Source: Burkholderiaceae bacterium (GTDB taxonomy: Bacteria; Pseudomonadota; Gammaproteobacteria; Burkholderiales; Burkholderiaceae_C). Taken from it: a stretch of 64,000 nucleotides of DNA. This document shows positions 36,587-45,207 of this stretch, in pieces. The position numbers were made by a program, and so were the translations under genes. The stretch spans positions 31,996 to 95,995 of the forward strand of contig JAIRVR010000049.1 in NCBI GenBank assembly GCA_031253795.1, given 5' to 3'. Under the pieces are notes generated by a model. It was given only the letters and a program-made list of their open reading frames with translations, was not told where the DNA came from and did no database searches. How positions within the stretch are numbered: position 1 is the first letter of the stretch; each line of letters starts with the position of its first letter.

Positions 36587-36694
36587 GTCGGTGAGTGAGA
36601 GTGGGTGGTCCGCGTGACCGGGCTGGCACGCGCAACGGAAAGCCGGCGGATCGGTGGCCCGGGTGACTGGCCGAAGCCAGTTGCCCGCGCCGTT

Positions 36695-38245
36695 TCAGCG
36701 CCGGCGCTGGTCGAAGTAGTCGCGCACGAAGTCCATGCCCCGGCCTGCGTGGCCCGTGCCGGGGTGCGGGGCGCTGGCGAACTCCATGAAGGGCTGGCCG
36801 GCCATGCCATACGGCCGCCAGGTGGGCAGGCCTGGGCCATTCGGATTCCCGGTCCTGGCGAACCGCGCCCAGGCATCGGCCATGGACCGGGCCACGGCCA
36901 CGTCGGTGGCATCGAAAGGCCGCTGCTGACCGCGGTGGCGGGCATCCAGGTTGTCGAACACATAGGGCAGCTCATCGCCATGGACGGGCGCGGTGGCCCC
37001 CCCGTTGCGATGCCTGCTGAAGACATAGCGGTAGCTGGCCAGCCCATGCGCCTGGTAGGAGGACAGCAACTGCCGTGTTCCGAAGAGGTATTCGGTGTCG
37101 CTGTACAGGTCGGCCAATGCCTGGCGCACCTGGTCGTCGCGGTCGACGCGCCAGGCCTGCCAGGCGGCGTCGGGCTGGTCCGGGAAGGTCTGCCGTACCA
37201 CGGCCTCGAAATCGGACACTGTCCTGACGGGCCAGGTGCGTGTGGGGCCGCCGCCTTCGTTGGCATTGTTCCCGACCAGGATGGGAATCCTGGAAAACCG
37301 GCCTGAGGCATAGGCCTGGTAGTCTGGCGTTCTCACCACATGGCCATCGTGGATGATGGCCAAGGGCCGGCCCGCGGCAAGGGTGCGCACGCCTGCCTGC
37401 TGCTTTTGCATGTCGATGAAGTCGGTGGCGTCCCGCCGGCGAAGGGCGGCCAGGTCCGGGCCAAACCGCAGGCCGTGTTGCTCGGCCTCCTGCAGCGATG
37501 TGGTGGGCCGCATCACGCCCACGCTTTGCAGTATGGCCTGCTGGAAGCTGCCCTGCGCCAGGTCGGAGGCCATCAAGGTGCTGATGGCATGGGCACCCGC
37601 CGATTGGCCCATGGCGGTGACCCTGCCGGGATCGCCGCCAAAGGCCGCGATATTGCGCTGCACCCAGCGCAGCGCGGCCACCTGGTCCATGAGTCCGTAA
37701 TTGCCCGAGGCATGTTGGGGCGATTCGGCCGTGAGCCCGGGGTGGGCCAGGAAGCCCAGCAGCCCCAGGCGATAGTTCAGCGTCACCACCACCACGCCAC
37801 GGCGCGCCAGCGCCTCGCCATCGTAGGTGGGATGCGAGCCCGAACCATAGGCATAGCCACCGCCATGGATCCAGACGATCACGGCCAGCCGCTCGTCCCG
37901 GCGCTTGGCCGGGGTCCAGATGTTCAGGTTCAGGCAGTCCTCGCTCATGCCGCCGCGCTGCTCGGGATACTCCCGGGGCTGGATGCAGTAGTCGCCGAAG
38001 GCCGTGGCATCGCGCACGCCCTGCCAGGAAGGGGCGGGCTGGGGCGGCTTCCAGCGCAGCCCACCCACAGGTGCTGCGGCATAGGGGATGCCCAGAAAGC
38101 GCCGGACATCGCGGCCCTGCCCGCGCACGGTGCCTGTTTCGGTGGTGGCCAGCGAATGGGGCGGCTCCACAGGGGCGGCTGGCGCGGCGCAGGCGGTGAT
38201 CAGGGCGGTGCACAGGCTGGCCGCAATCAGGGGGACGTTTTTCAT
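36695..38245 (-). CDS. Type B carboxylesterase, lipoprotein
   Basis: A 516-residue esterase of the carboxylesterase/lipase B family. A signal peptide ends in the lipobox LITAC (residue 19), so it is probably lipid-anchored in the outer or inner membrane. The oxyanion region WIHGGGYAYGSG and nucleophile GQSAGAH (Ser near 215) are intact, as is ...NEGGG and the late HGDELPYVF with the catalytic His. It could release an acid from an ester outside the cell, feeding the importer-like and CoA-transferase genes of the same cluster. Confidence 0.88.
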   Translation of the reverse strand: MKNVPLIAASLCTALITACAAPAAPVEPPHSLATTETGTVRGQGRDVRRFLGIPYAAAPVGGLRWKPPQPAPSWQGVRDATAFGDYCIQPREYPEQRGGMSEDCLNLNIWTPAKRRDERLAVIVWIHGGGYAYGSGSHPTYDGEALARRGVVVVTLNYRLGLLGFLAHPGLTAESPQHASGNYGLMDQVAALRWVQRNIAAFGGDPGRVTAMGQSAGAHAISTLMASDLAQGSFQQAILQSVGVMRPTTSLQEAEQHGLRFGPDLAALRRRDATDFIDMQKQQAGVRTLAAGRPLAIIHDGHVVRTPDYQAYASGRFSRIPILVGNNANEGGGPTRTWPVRTVSDFEAVVRQTFPDQPDAAWQAWRVDRDDQVRQALADLYSDTEYLFGTRQLLSSYQAHGLASYRYVFSRHRNGGATAPVHGDELPYVFDNLDARHRGQQRPFDATDVAVARSMADAWARFARTGNPNGPGLPTWRPYGMAGQPFMEFASAPHPGTGHAGRGMDFVRDYFDQRRR

Positions 38246-38258
38246 GCCGGGCGCTTCC

Positions 38259-39221
38259 TCATTGGGGCTGGATGTGGCTGTCGCGGACCACCTTCGCCCA
38301 GGCCTGTGTTTCCCGGGTCACGAAGGCCGCCAGTTCCTGAGGGCCCAAGTAGGCGGCGAATCCCCCCTGGCCTTCGATCTTTTTCTGATAGCTCTCGCTT
38401 TCGACGATGCCTTTGATCAGGCTCGCCAGCCGGGCCGTGATGGCGGGAGGCGTCCTGGCGGGCGCAAAGACCGCGAACCAGCTTTCGACCTCATAGCCCG
38501 GCAGCCCGGCCTCCGCCGTCGTGGGCACGGTGGGCATGGAGGGGTGGCGGCGGTTTCCCGCATAGGCCAGCGCCTTCAGCTTGCCGGCCTGCACCTGGCC
38601 GATGACGGATGGCGGCGTGGTGATGAACATCTGGACCTGGCCGCTGATCAGGTCGGTGATGACCGGGCCCGCGCCCTTGTAGGCCACGTGGCTGACGGGG
38701 ACCCTGGCCTGCTGGCCGAACATTTCGCCTGCGATGTGCTGGATGGAGCCATTGCCCGAGGAGGCATAGAACAGGCCCTTGGGATTTTTCTGTTCGTAGG
38801 CGATGAACTCCTGCAGGTTGTTCACGGGCAGGCTGGCGCTCACGGCGATGACATGGGGGGCGCGCATCACGAGCGCGATGGGCGCGAAGTCGCCGGCCTT
38901 CCAGCGGATCTGGGGAAAGAGGGCAGGGTTGCCCACGTGGTAGCCCGAGTACTGAACCAGCAGCGTGTAGCCGTCGGCCGGTGCACGGGCCACGAACTCC
39001 GTGCCGATATTGCCGCTGGCGCCGGGGCGGTTGTCGACCACCACGGCCTGCCCCAGAGCGGTCTGCAGGGGCTCCGCAAGCAGCCGCGCAACGATGTCGG
39101 TCGAGCCGGCCGGGGCGCTGGGAACCACCAGGGTGACGGGCTTGGCGGGCCAGTTGTCCGCGTGGCATGTGGCCACGGCGGTGCCCATCACGAGGGCCAG
39201 CAATGCGTTTTTCGGGGTCAT
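38259..39221 (-). CDS. TctC/Bug-type solute-binding protein
   Basis: A 320-residue periplasmic binding protein of the tripartite tricarboxylate transporter family, starting [19 protein letters not shown] after GGAGA. The signal peptide is cleaved around residue 22. Bug hallmarks are [32 protein letters not shown] and [12 protein letters not shown]. Family members bind carboxylates such as citrate, glutamate or nicotinate. No TctA or TctB membrane subunit is in the window, so the transporter partner is elsewhere. It is the fourth gene of the catabolic cluster. Confidence 0.92.
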   Translation of the reverse strand: MTPKNALLALVMGTAVATCHADNWPAKPVTLVVPSAPAGSTDIVARLLAEPLQTALGQAVVVDNRPGASGNIGTEFVARAPADGYTLLVQYSGYHVGNPALFPQIRWKAGDFAPIALVMRAPHVIAVSASLPVNNLQEFIAYEQKNPKGLFYASSGNGSIQHIAGEMFGQQARVPVSHVAYKGAGPVITDLISGQVQMFITTPPSVIGQVQAGKLKALAYAGNRRHPSMPTVPTTAEAGLPGYEVESWFAVFAPARTPPAITARLASLIKGIVESESYQKKIEGQGGFAAYLGPQELAAFVTRETQAWAKVVRDSHIQPQ

Positions 39222-39312
39222 GGTGTTTGTCTCCTGCATTTTTTTGGGCAAAGCATCCCCTGGCCACCCGTGTGGCAGCGGGTGGCAGAAGAGGTGGGGC
39301 GGGGAGGGGCCG

Positions 39313-39714
39313 CTATTGCGGCGCAGCGATCTCCGAAATCTCGATGAGGTTCAGGTCCGGATCGCGCAGATAGATGGAGCGGATCCTGGCGGTGGCGCCC
39401 GTGCGCATCACGGGCCCTTCGGCAATGGGGACCTCCAGTGCCTGCAGGCGCTGTATGACCTCATCCAGGGGCACGCTGGCCAGAAAGCACAGATCCAGGG
39501 CGCCGGGCACGGGCGTATGCGCCTTGGGCTCGAACTCGCGGCCCTTCACGTGCAGGTTGATTTTCTGGTTGCCGAACATGAAGGCCTTGCGTTCCACGGG
39601 CGGTGTGCCGCCCACGAAGGACTCCAGGCGCATGCCCAGGATTTCGGTGTAAAAGCGCACGCATTGCGCTTCGTTGGCGGTGGTGAGAACCAGGTGGTCG
39701 AGATGGCTGATCAT
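39313..39714 (-). CDS. VOC family (glyoxalase fold) protein
   Basis: A 133-residue metalloprotein-fold protein starting [20 protein letters not shown]. Likely metal ligands are His5/His7-type in HLDHLVL, a central glutamate, and the C-terminal glutamate in PDLNLIEIS. The family includes dioxygenases, epimerases and glyoxalases. It overlaps the HMG-CoA lyase-like gene by four bases. Epimerisation of a CoA ester or a ring-opening step would suit the context, but this is inference. Confidence 0.85.
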   Translation of the reverse strand: MISHLDHLVLTTANEAQCVRFYTEILGMRLESFVGGTPPVERKAFMFGNQKINLHVKGREFEPKAHTPVPGALDLCFLASVPLDEVIQRLQALEVPIAEGPVMRTGATARIRSIYLRDPDLNLIEISEIAAPQ

Positions 39715-40706
39715 GGTGCGACAGGTTGGGTGGTGTTGTCGGAGGTGCGCGCATGGGCGCGCGCGCGGATGGCATCGAAGCCTGGCGGCGGGTCGTGGCG
39801 CTTCAGCCGGTGTCCCGCCTGGCTGACCTGGGCCGGCAGCGCATGGCCCACCAGCTCTTCCAGCACATGGGCCGCGGTGATGAGGCCAGCCAGGTCCACG
39901 CCGGTGTCGTAGCCCATGCACTGCAGCATATGCACCACATCCTCGGTGGCCACATTGCCGGAGGCCCCTGGGGCGTAGGGACAGCCACCGATACCGCCCA
40001 GGGACATGTCGAACTGGCGTATGCCGGCCTGCAGGGCCGCCAGCGTGTTGACCAGCCCCATGCCGCGCGTGTTGTGGAAGTGGCCCGTGAGGTGCAGGCC
40101 GGGATAGGCCCTGGCGATGGCGGCGCACACGCCGTGGACCTGGGGGGGATAGGCCATCCCCGTGGTGTCGCACAGCGTCACGCCGGTGGCGCCCAGGTCG
40201 GCCAGCCGGCCCACCCACTCCAGCACGGCCGCCGCGGGGACTTCTCCCTCCATCGGACAGCCGAAGACGCATGACAGCGAGATGTTTACCGGCACCTTCG
40301 CGGACCGGGCCAGGGCCGCCACCTCGCCCAGCTGCCGCAGCGATTGCGGGCGCGTCATCCGCAGATTGGCCAGGTTGTGGGTCTCGCTGGCCGACATGAC
40401 CAGGTTGAACTCGTCGATCCGGCATTCCAGTGCCCGCTCTCCGCCACGCACATTGGGCACCAGGGCGGTGTAGACCACGCCTGGCTCGCGGCGTATGCGG
40501 TGCATGACGGCCTCGGCGTCCCGCAGCGCGGGGATGGCTGCGGGCGAAGTGAACGAGGTCACTTCGATCTTCGCATATCCCAGGCCGCTGAGGCGGTCCA
40601 CCAGCGCGACCTTGTCGTCCGTCTCCACGAACACGGCCTCGTTCTGCAGGCCGTCGCGCGTGGCGACCTCGTTGATGCGGATGGGTGCTGCCTTGCCTTC
40701 AAACAT
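39711..40706 (-). CDS. Hydroxymethylglutaryl-CoA lyase
   Basis: A 331-residue HMGL-family TIM barrel starting MFEGKAAPIRINEVATRDG. The catalytic Arg-Asp pair is in EVATRDGLQNE, the metal-binding HxH in GHFHNTRGMG, and the catalytic glycine-rich loop with Cys reads GGCPYAPGASGNVATED. These match HMG-CoA lyase closely. The reaction gives acetyl-CoA plus acetoacetate from HMG-CoA; related lyases use citramalyl- or other 3-hydroxyacyl-CoA. An overlapping CoA-transferase upstream would supply the CoA ester. Confidence 0.92.
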   Translation of the reverse strand: MFEGKAAPIRINEVATRDGLQNEAVFVETDDKVALVDRLSGLGYAKIEVTSFTSPAAIPALRDAEAVMHRIRREPGVVYTALVPNVRGGERALECRIDEFNLVMSASETHNLANLRMTRPQSLRQLGEVAALARSAKVPVNISLSCVFGCPMEGEVPAAAVLEWVGRLADLGATGVTLCDTTGMAYPPQVHGVCAAIARAYPGLHLTGHFHNTRGMGLVNTLAALQAGIRQFDMSLGGIGGCPYAPGASGNVATEDVVHMLQCMGYDTGVDLAGLITAAHVLEELVGHALPAQVSQAGHRLKRHDPPPGFDAIRARAHARTSDNTTQPVAP

Positions 40707-41877
40707 GCGGGACCTCCGTGGTGCGGCGTGCCGGCCAGCCCGTCGTTCGTGCCATGTCCGCCTGGTGCTCCCCGAGCAGGGGGGCCGGGTGGGCAAGCCG
40801 TCCCGGCGTCGCGCTGAGCTTGGGCACGATGCCGGGCACCTTGATGCTGGCACCGGTGGCCGTGGCCTGTTCCACGATCATGTCCCGGGCAAGGTATTGG
40901 GGGTCGTTCACGATGTCGCGCACCGAATACACCTTGCCGGCCGGCACCTGGGCCTTTTCCAGTACGGACAGTACCTCGTCGAGGGGGCGTACCTGCGTCC
41001 AGGCCGCGATGGCTGCATCGATGGCGTGCACATGGGCCACGCGGCCGTCGTTGTGGGCCAGCCGCGGGTCATTTTCGAGATCGGTCCGCCCGATGGCGGC
41101 CATCAGCCGCTTGAAGATGCTGTCGCCATTGCCGGCAATCAGCGCATAGCCTTCATCGGCGCAGGGATAGGCATTCGTGGGTGCGATGCCCGGCAGGGCG
41201 CTTCCCGATCGCTCGCGCACGGCGCCAAAGGCGTCGAATTCGGGCACCAGGCTTTCCATCATGTTGAACACGCTTTCGTACAGGGCGACATCGACCACCT
41301 GGCCCTGGCCGCCCCGGGCATCGCGGTGATAGAGGGCCAGCAATACGCCCAGGGCTCCGTGCAGGGCCGCAAGGCTATCACCAAGGGAAATGCCGCAACG
41401 TACGGGCACGCGGCCGGGCTCGCCCGTCAGGTGGCGCAGGCCACCCATGGCCTCGCCGAGCACGCCGAATCCCGGCTTGTGGCGGTAGGGGCCGGTCTGG
41501 CCGTAGCCTGAGATGCGCAGCATGATGAGACGGGGGTTGAGCGCGTGCAGCGCATCCCAGCCCAGCCCCCAGGATTCCAGGGTGCCGGGCTTGAAGTTCT
41601 CGATGACCACGTCGGCCTCCCGCAGCAGTGCGCGAACGGCTTCCTGGCCTTGCGGCGTGCGCAGGTCCAGGGCCACGGAACGCTTGTTGCGCGACTGGAC
41701 TTCCCACCAGACCGAGCTGCCATCGCGGAGCATGCGCCACTTGCGCAGCGGATCCCCGACACCCGGCGGTTCCACCTTGATGACATCGGCGCCGAAGTCG
41801 GCCAGTGTCTTGCCCGCGAAGGGGCCTGCGATCAGCTGGCCCAGTTCGACGACCTTGATACCTTGAAGTGCTTGCAC
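40699..41877 (-). CDS. Family III (CaiB/BaiF) CoA-transferase
   Basis: The gene starts at GTG 41877 (MQALQGIKVVELGQLIAGP) and encodes 392 residues. CaiB/BaiF hallmarks are ADFGADVIKVEPPG, RNKRSVALDL, VVIENFKPGTLE and ISGYGQTGPY. The catalytic aspartate is expected in SLGDSLAALHG. Such enzymes transfer CoA between carboxylates such as succinyl-CoA and a dicarboxylate. It overlaps the lyase gene by eight bases and is divergent from a LysR gene, which probably regulates the cluster. Confidence 0.92.
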   Translation of the reverse strand: MQALQGIKVVELGQLIAGPFAGKTLADFGADVIKVEPPGVGDPLRKWRMLRDGSSVWWEVQSRNKRSVALDLRTPQGQEAVRALLREADVVIENFKPGTLESWGLGWDALHALNPRLIMLRISGYGQTGPYRHKPGFGVLGEAMGGLRHLTGEPGRVPVRCGISLGDSLAALHGALGVLLALYHRDARGGQGQVVDVALYESVFNMMESLVPEFDAFGAVRERSGSALPGIAPTNAYPCADEGYALIAGNGDSIFKRLMAAIGRTDLENDPRLAHNDGRVAHVHAIDAAIAAWTQVRPLDEVLSVLEKAQVPAGKVYSVRDIVNDPQYLARDMIVEQATATGASIKVPGIVPKLSATPGRLAHPAPLLGEHQADMARTTGWPARRTTEVPHV

Positions 41878-41955
41878 GTTCGTCCTATCCGTTGGTGACG
41901 GGTGGACTGTAGAAGCCTGTCTGCTGTCGCGGAATTGCCAAATCATCGGCTGGTG

Positions 41956-41970
41956 TTCGCATTTTGCGAA
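41956..41970. promoter_or_regulatory. Palindrome in the CoA-transferase/LysR gap
   Basis: TTCGCATTTTGCGAA is a perfect 15-base palindrome around the central T and has the T-N11-A form of LysR boxes. It lies 19 bases before the LysR ATG and 79 bases before the divergent CoA-transferase start, the expected place for an autoregulatory site. Confidence 0.65.
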
Positions 41971-41988
41971 TGCTTCTACAATCGCCGC

Positions 41989-42903
41989 ATGGCTGCCCTC
42001 ATCAATCCCGCACGGGTGGATTTCGTGACGCTCAGGCTGTTTTGCGCGGTCGCCCAACTGGGCAGCGTCACCCGCGGGGCCGAGGCCTGCAGCCTGGCCA
42101 CCTCGGCCGCCAGCCGACGCCTGGCCGAGTTCGAGGCGGCCACCGGTGCCCGGCTGTTCGACAGAAGCTCCCGCGGCATGGCACTCACCCCGGCCGGGCA
42201 CCTGGCCATGCAGCATGCGCTGCGTCTGTTCCAGGGCTTCGAGCAGTTCAGCAGCGAGATCAGCGACTACCAGCAGGGCCGACGCGGCCATGTGCGGCTG
42301 TGGGCCAATATGTCGGCGCTGACGGAGTTTCTGCCGGACCGCCTTTCCAGCTTCATGGACCAGCATCCCGACATCCATGTCGAGCTGGAGGAGCAGCTCA
42401 GTGGCGACATCGTGCGCGCCGTGGTCGATGGCGTGGCCGATATCGGCATTTTTGCGGAGAACACGCCCGTGGGCGGGCTGAGCGTGGAGCCTTTCCGGCA
42501 GGACGAGCTGGTGGCCGTGTGTGCGCCCCATCATCCGCTGGCACGACGCCGCAGGGTCACGTTCAGGGACTGCCTGCCTTATGACTTCGTGGGCCTGAAC
42601 CGTGGCAGCTCGCTGCTGGAGCTGACCTCGCGCGCGGCTGAACAATATGGGCAGGTGATGCGCGTGCGCGTGCAGGTGCGCAGCTTCGACGCCATGTGCC
42701 AGCTGATCCATGCCAACCTGGGCATCGGCGTGCTGCCACGCGCCGTGGTGCGGCCGACCCGGCCCCACCCGCTCAAGGTGGTCACGCTGGACGAGCCCTG
42801 GGCCCGGCGCAAGCTGCTGCTGGGCGTATCGCAGTCGTGCTCGTCGGCCGCACTGCTGCTGCGCCAGCATCTGCGCAGCTTCGCCTCCTCGGTCGCTGGC
42901 TGA
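41989..42903 (+). CDS. LysR family regulator, divergent from the catabolic cluster
   Basis: A 304-residue LysR-type regulator from ATG 41989. The HTH is in FCAVAQLGSVTRGAEACSL followed by SAASRRLAEFEAATGARLF, and the effector domain begins near 90 (RGHVRLWANMSALTEFLP). Such regulators usually need a pathway intermediate as co-inducer. Divergence from the CoA-transferase gene and the palindrome between them suggest it controls that cluster. It converges with a GNAT gene. Confidence 0.9.
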   Translation: MAALINPARVDFVTLRLFCAVAQLGSVTRGAEACSLATSAASRRLAEFEAATGARLFDRSSRGMALTPAGHLAMQHALRLFQGFEQFSSEISDYQQGRRGHVRLWANMSALTEFLPDRLSSFMDQHPDIHVELEEQLSGDIVRAVVDGVADIGIFAENTPVGGLSVEPFRQDELVAVCAPHHPLARRRRVTFRDCLPYDFVGLNRGSSLLELTSRAAEQYGQVMRVRVQVRSFDAMCQLIHANLGIGVLPRAVVRPTRPHPLKVVTLDEPWARRKLLLGVSQSCSSAALLLRQHLRSFASSVAG

Positions 42904-42934
42904 GGGCCTTGCCGGGTCGGTGGCACCAGGCCCT
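42903..42934. terminator. Hairpin between convergent LysR and GNAT genes
   Basis: AGGGCCT (42903-42909) and AGGCCCT (42928-42934) form a seven-base stem that includes the last base of the LysR stop. The loop is long and no T-run follows, so terminator function is uncertain. Confidence 0.35.
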
Positions 42935-42937
42935 TGA

Positions 42938-43468
42938 TCAGGCCGACGCCGCTGCAGCGGCGGGTGGCAACTCCATGGCCATTTCGTGCCATGACATGCC
43001 GCCATGGTCCGAGGCCGAGGGCTTGACGTACCGATAGCCCAGGCGTTCGTACAGGCCCACGTGGCGCTGCCTGCACATCAGGTGGATGGACGTCTTTCCG
43101 CGCCCGGCCATTGTGCGCACGAAGGTTTCCATCATCCGGCGGGAATGTCCCCTGCCCTGGTGTGCGGGATCCAGAACGACGGACATGATGACCACATGGG
43201 GCGCCAGAGGGTCGTGTCCCACGAGCTCCTTGAAGGCTTCATCCGACATCACCACTTCGTGTGCGCACCCGCTGTTGATGAAGCCGATGACCTGACCTTC
43301 CAGCTCCATCACCTGAAAGCCTTCGGGGTATTGCGCGATGCGGATTCCGATCTTGTCCAGCGTGGCTGCTTCGTCACCTTCGTAGGCGGTGGATTCGATC
43401 TGGAAGCAGCGCGGGGCATCGGAGGGCAGGGCCTGGCGAAAAACAGGACGAGGGTGGGAGAGCGGCAT
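42938..43468 (-). CDS. GNAT family N-acetyltransferase
   Basis: From ATG 43468 (MPLSHPRPVFRQALPSDA) the product has 176 residues. The acetyl-CoA-binding motif A is seen as VVLDPAHQGRGHSRRMM (about 98-114), followed by RQRHVGLYERLGYRYV. Similarity in layout is to the arylalkylamine/aminoglycoside-type GNATs, but the acceptor is unknown. It is divergent from the second LysR gene. Confidence 0.88.
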   Translation of the reverse strand: MPLSHPRPVFRQALPSDAPRCFQIESTAYEGDEAATLDKIGIRIAQYPEGFQVMELEGQVIGFINSGCAHEVVMSDEAFKELVGHDPLAPHVVIMSVVLDPAHQGRGHSRRMMETFVRTMAGRGKTSIHLMCRQRHVGLYERLGYRYVKPSASDHGGMSWHEMAMELPPAAAAASA

Positions 43469-43544
43469 GGCGGGGACCAAGGATTCAAAGCGCCAATGCT
43501 ACGCACGTCAGGCCATGTGCATACTGCATTTTCATCAACGTATA

Positions 43545-43559
43545 GTGCATGCCATGCAC
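43545..43559. promoter_or_regulatory. Palindrome over the start of the second LysR gene
   Basis: GTGCATG and CATGCAC flank a single C, making a perfect 15-base palindrome. It overlaps the chosen ATG (43554), so binding would directly block the LysR gene. A related TGCA-TAC-TGCA element lies about 30 bases upstream. Confidence 0.5.
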
Positions 43560-44477
43560 GATGTTCTGCGCCAGCTCGATCTCAATCTTCTGCTGGTATT
43601 CGAGGCGCTGCTGCGCCATCGCAGCGTGGTGGCTGCGGCCACGGAGCTGGCGATCAGCCCTTCCGCCTGCAGCCATGCGCTGGCACGGCTGCGATCGGCC
43701 CTGGCCGATGAGCTGTTCGTGCGCGAGGGGGCCGGCATGCAGCCCACGGTCAAGGCCCGCAAGCTGGCGCAGGGCGTGCAGGATGGACTGCGGCTGCTGT
43801 CCAGCAGCCTGGGGGAGGGGCGGGCCTTCCACCCATTGACCAGCCGACAGACCTTTGTCTTCGCGGCCACGGATTTCACCACCTTCGCCGTGCTGCCGAG
43901 GCTGGTCGCGTCCCTCCAGGTCCAGGCCCCGCGCCTGCGCATCAAGCTGGAGCAATCGCAACGCCGCGATGCCATCGAAGCGCTGCGGTCGGGGCGCGTG
44001 CATTTCGCCCTGGGCATTTCCGACGAGCATGTCGACAGCCATCCTGAACTCGGGTCGGTCACCCTGCACGAAGACGACTATGTGGTGCTGGCGCGCCAGC
44101 ACCATCCCCGCCTCCGGGGTCGCTTGTCCTTGGCCCAGTACCTGAAGGAGCGCCATGTCGCGGTACTGCCCTGGGAGACAGAAACCAGCGTCATCGACGC
44201 CACGCTGCTGCGCTCCAGGCATGTGCGCGATGTCGCGCTGGAACTGCCCCACATGCTCGCCGTGGAATCCATCGTCGCCAGCTCGGACTGGCTGGCTACC
44301 CTGCCACGCACCGTGGCCGCCCATGCGGCGTCCCGCCTGCCGGTCACGGTTTTCCGTGCCCCGTTCCGGACACCGCGCTACAGCCTCAAGGCCTTTTTCC
44401 ACGCACAGCACGCGGGCGGCCCCGCCCAGCGCTGGATGCTGCAGCAACTGACCAGCGCGTTGCAGGCCGGCGCATGA
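43554..44477 (+). CDS. LysR family regulator, divergent from GNAT gene
   Basis: A 307-residue LysR protein starting MHDVLRQLDLNLLLVFEALL. The HTH spans about residues 19-45 (VVAAATELAISPSACSHALARL), and the start resembles the NodD/PcpR-like subgroup with the LDLNLLLVFEALL motif. The effector domain begins near 90. It is divergent from the GNAT gene and converges with the GntR gene. Targets are not identified. Confidence 0.9.
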   Translation: MHDVLRQLDLNLLLVFEALLRHRSVVAAATELAISPSACSHALARLRSALADELFVREGAGMQPTVKARKLAQGVQDGLRLLSSSLGEGRAFHPLTSRQTFVFAATDFTTFAVLPRLVASLQVQAPRLRIKLEQSQRRDAIEALRSGRVHFALGISDEHVDSHPELGSVTLHEDDYVVLARQHHPRLRGRLSLAQYLKERHVAVLPWETETSVIDATLLRSRHVRDVALELPHMLAVESIVASSDWLATLPRTVAAHAASRLPVTVFRAPFRTPRYSLKAFFHAQHAGGPAQRWMLQQLTSALQAGA

Positions 44478-44492
44478 AGCCGGCCCGCCGTG

Positions 44493-45176
44493 CTATGAGA
44501 GCTTGGTGTCGAAGTGCTCCATCAAGCGGATTCTTCCCGCCTGCACATGGCGCTCAGCGGCCGCCCGGGCCTTGGCCGGGTTCTCGCTGGCGATGGCCTC
44601 ATAGATGGCGCGATGCTCGACATTGGAGCGGCGCATGTTGCCCGGCGTGTTGAAGTACTTGCGCCGCACGAGATGGAGCTCCTTGACGTAGTCGTCGTAG
44701 GCCTGCTGGGCGCGCTGGTTGTTGGACAGCTGCAGAATCAGCGCGTGGAACTGCAGGTTGAGTTCGTAGTAACGGGTCCCCTCCCCCTGCTCGCAGGCTT
44801 CGTCCATGCCGGCCAGGAGCTTCTCGAATTCCTGCCTGTGTCCCTCCGTCAGGTGGTCGCAGGCCCGCTCGGCCGCGAACCCAAACACCAGGGCGCGCAG
44901 CTCGTAGATTTCCAGCGCCTCGCGGAAAGACAGCTGGCGTACGAACACGCCCTTGTTGGGCACGGAAGTGACAATGCCCAGGCCTGCCAGCACCCTCACG
45001 GCCTCGCGGATGGGCCCCCGGCTGGTCCCCATCCGCAGGGCCAGTGCCGCTTCGTTGAGGCGCTCGCCCGGCTTGAATTCGCCTGTGTAAATCAACTGCT
45101 TGATTTCTGCGACGATGGAGTGCGACAGGCCCGTGCCGCGGGAAGTGGTGGACGAATTCATACGTGAATCGTACAT
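44493..45176 (-). CDS. GntR family regulator (FadR/FCD type)
   Basis: The start at 45176 is favoured by GAGGG four bases upstream; 45161 (MNSSTTSRG) is possible. The product has about 227 residues. The winged HTH contains LNEAALALRMGTSRGPIREAV with the recognition helix, and the C-terminal FCD domain carries the metal-ligand pattern (ELNLQFHALI, VEHRAIYEAI). FCD regulators sense small carboxylic acids. It is the last gene of the minus-strand CoA-transferase cluster, 31 bases after the Bug gene, and is likely its regulator. Confidence 0.9.
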   Translation of the reverse strand: MYDSRMNSSTTSRGTGLSHSIVAEIKQLIYTGEFKPGERLNEAALALRMGTSRGPIREAVRVLAGLGIVTSVPNKGVFVRQLSFREALEIYELRALVFGFAAERACDHLTEGHRQEFEKLLAGMDEACEQGEGTRYYELNLQFHALILQLSNNQRAQQAYDDYVKELHLVRRKYFNTPGNMRRSNVEHRAIYEAIASENPAKARAAAERHVQAGRIRLMEHFDTKLS

Positions 45177-45207
45177 GGGCCCTCGCATCGGGAAACCATT
45201 GCCTTCG

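Noticed and set aside
44466..44486. Hairpin GGCCGGC/GCCGGCC at the end of the second LysR gene
   Set aside because: The stem spans the stop codon and no T-run follows on either strand, so I do not list it as a terminator.
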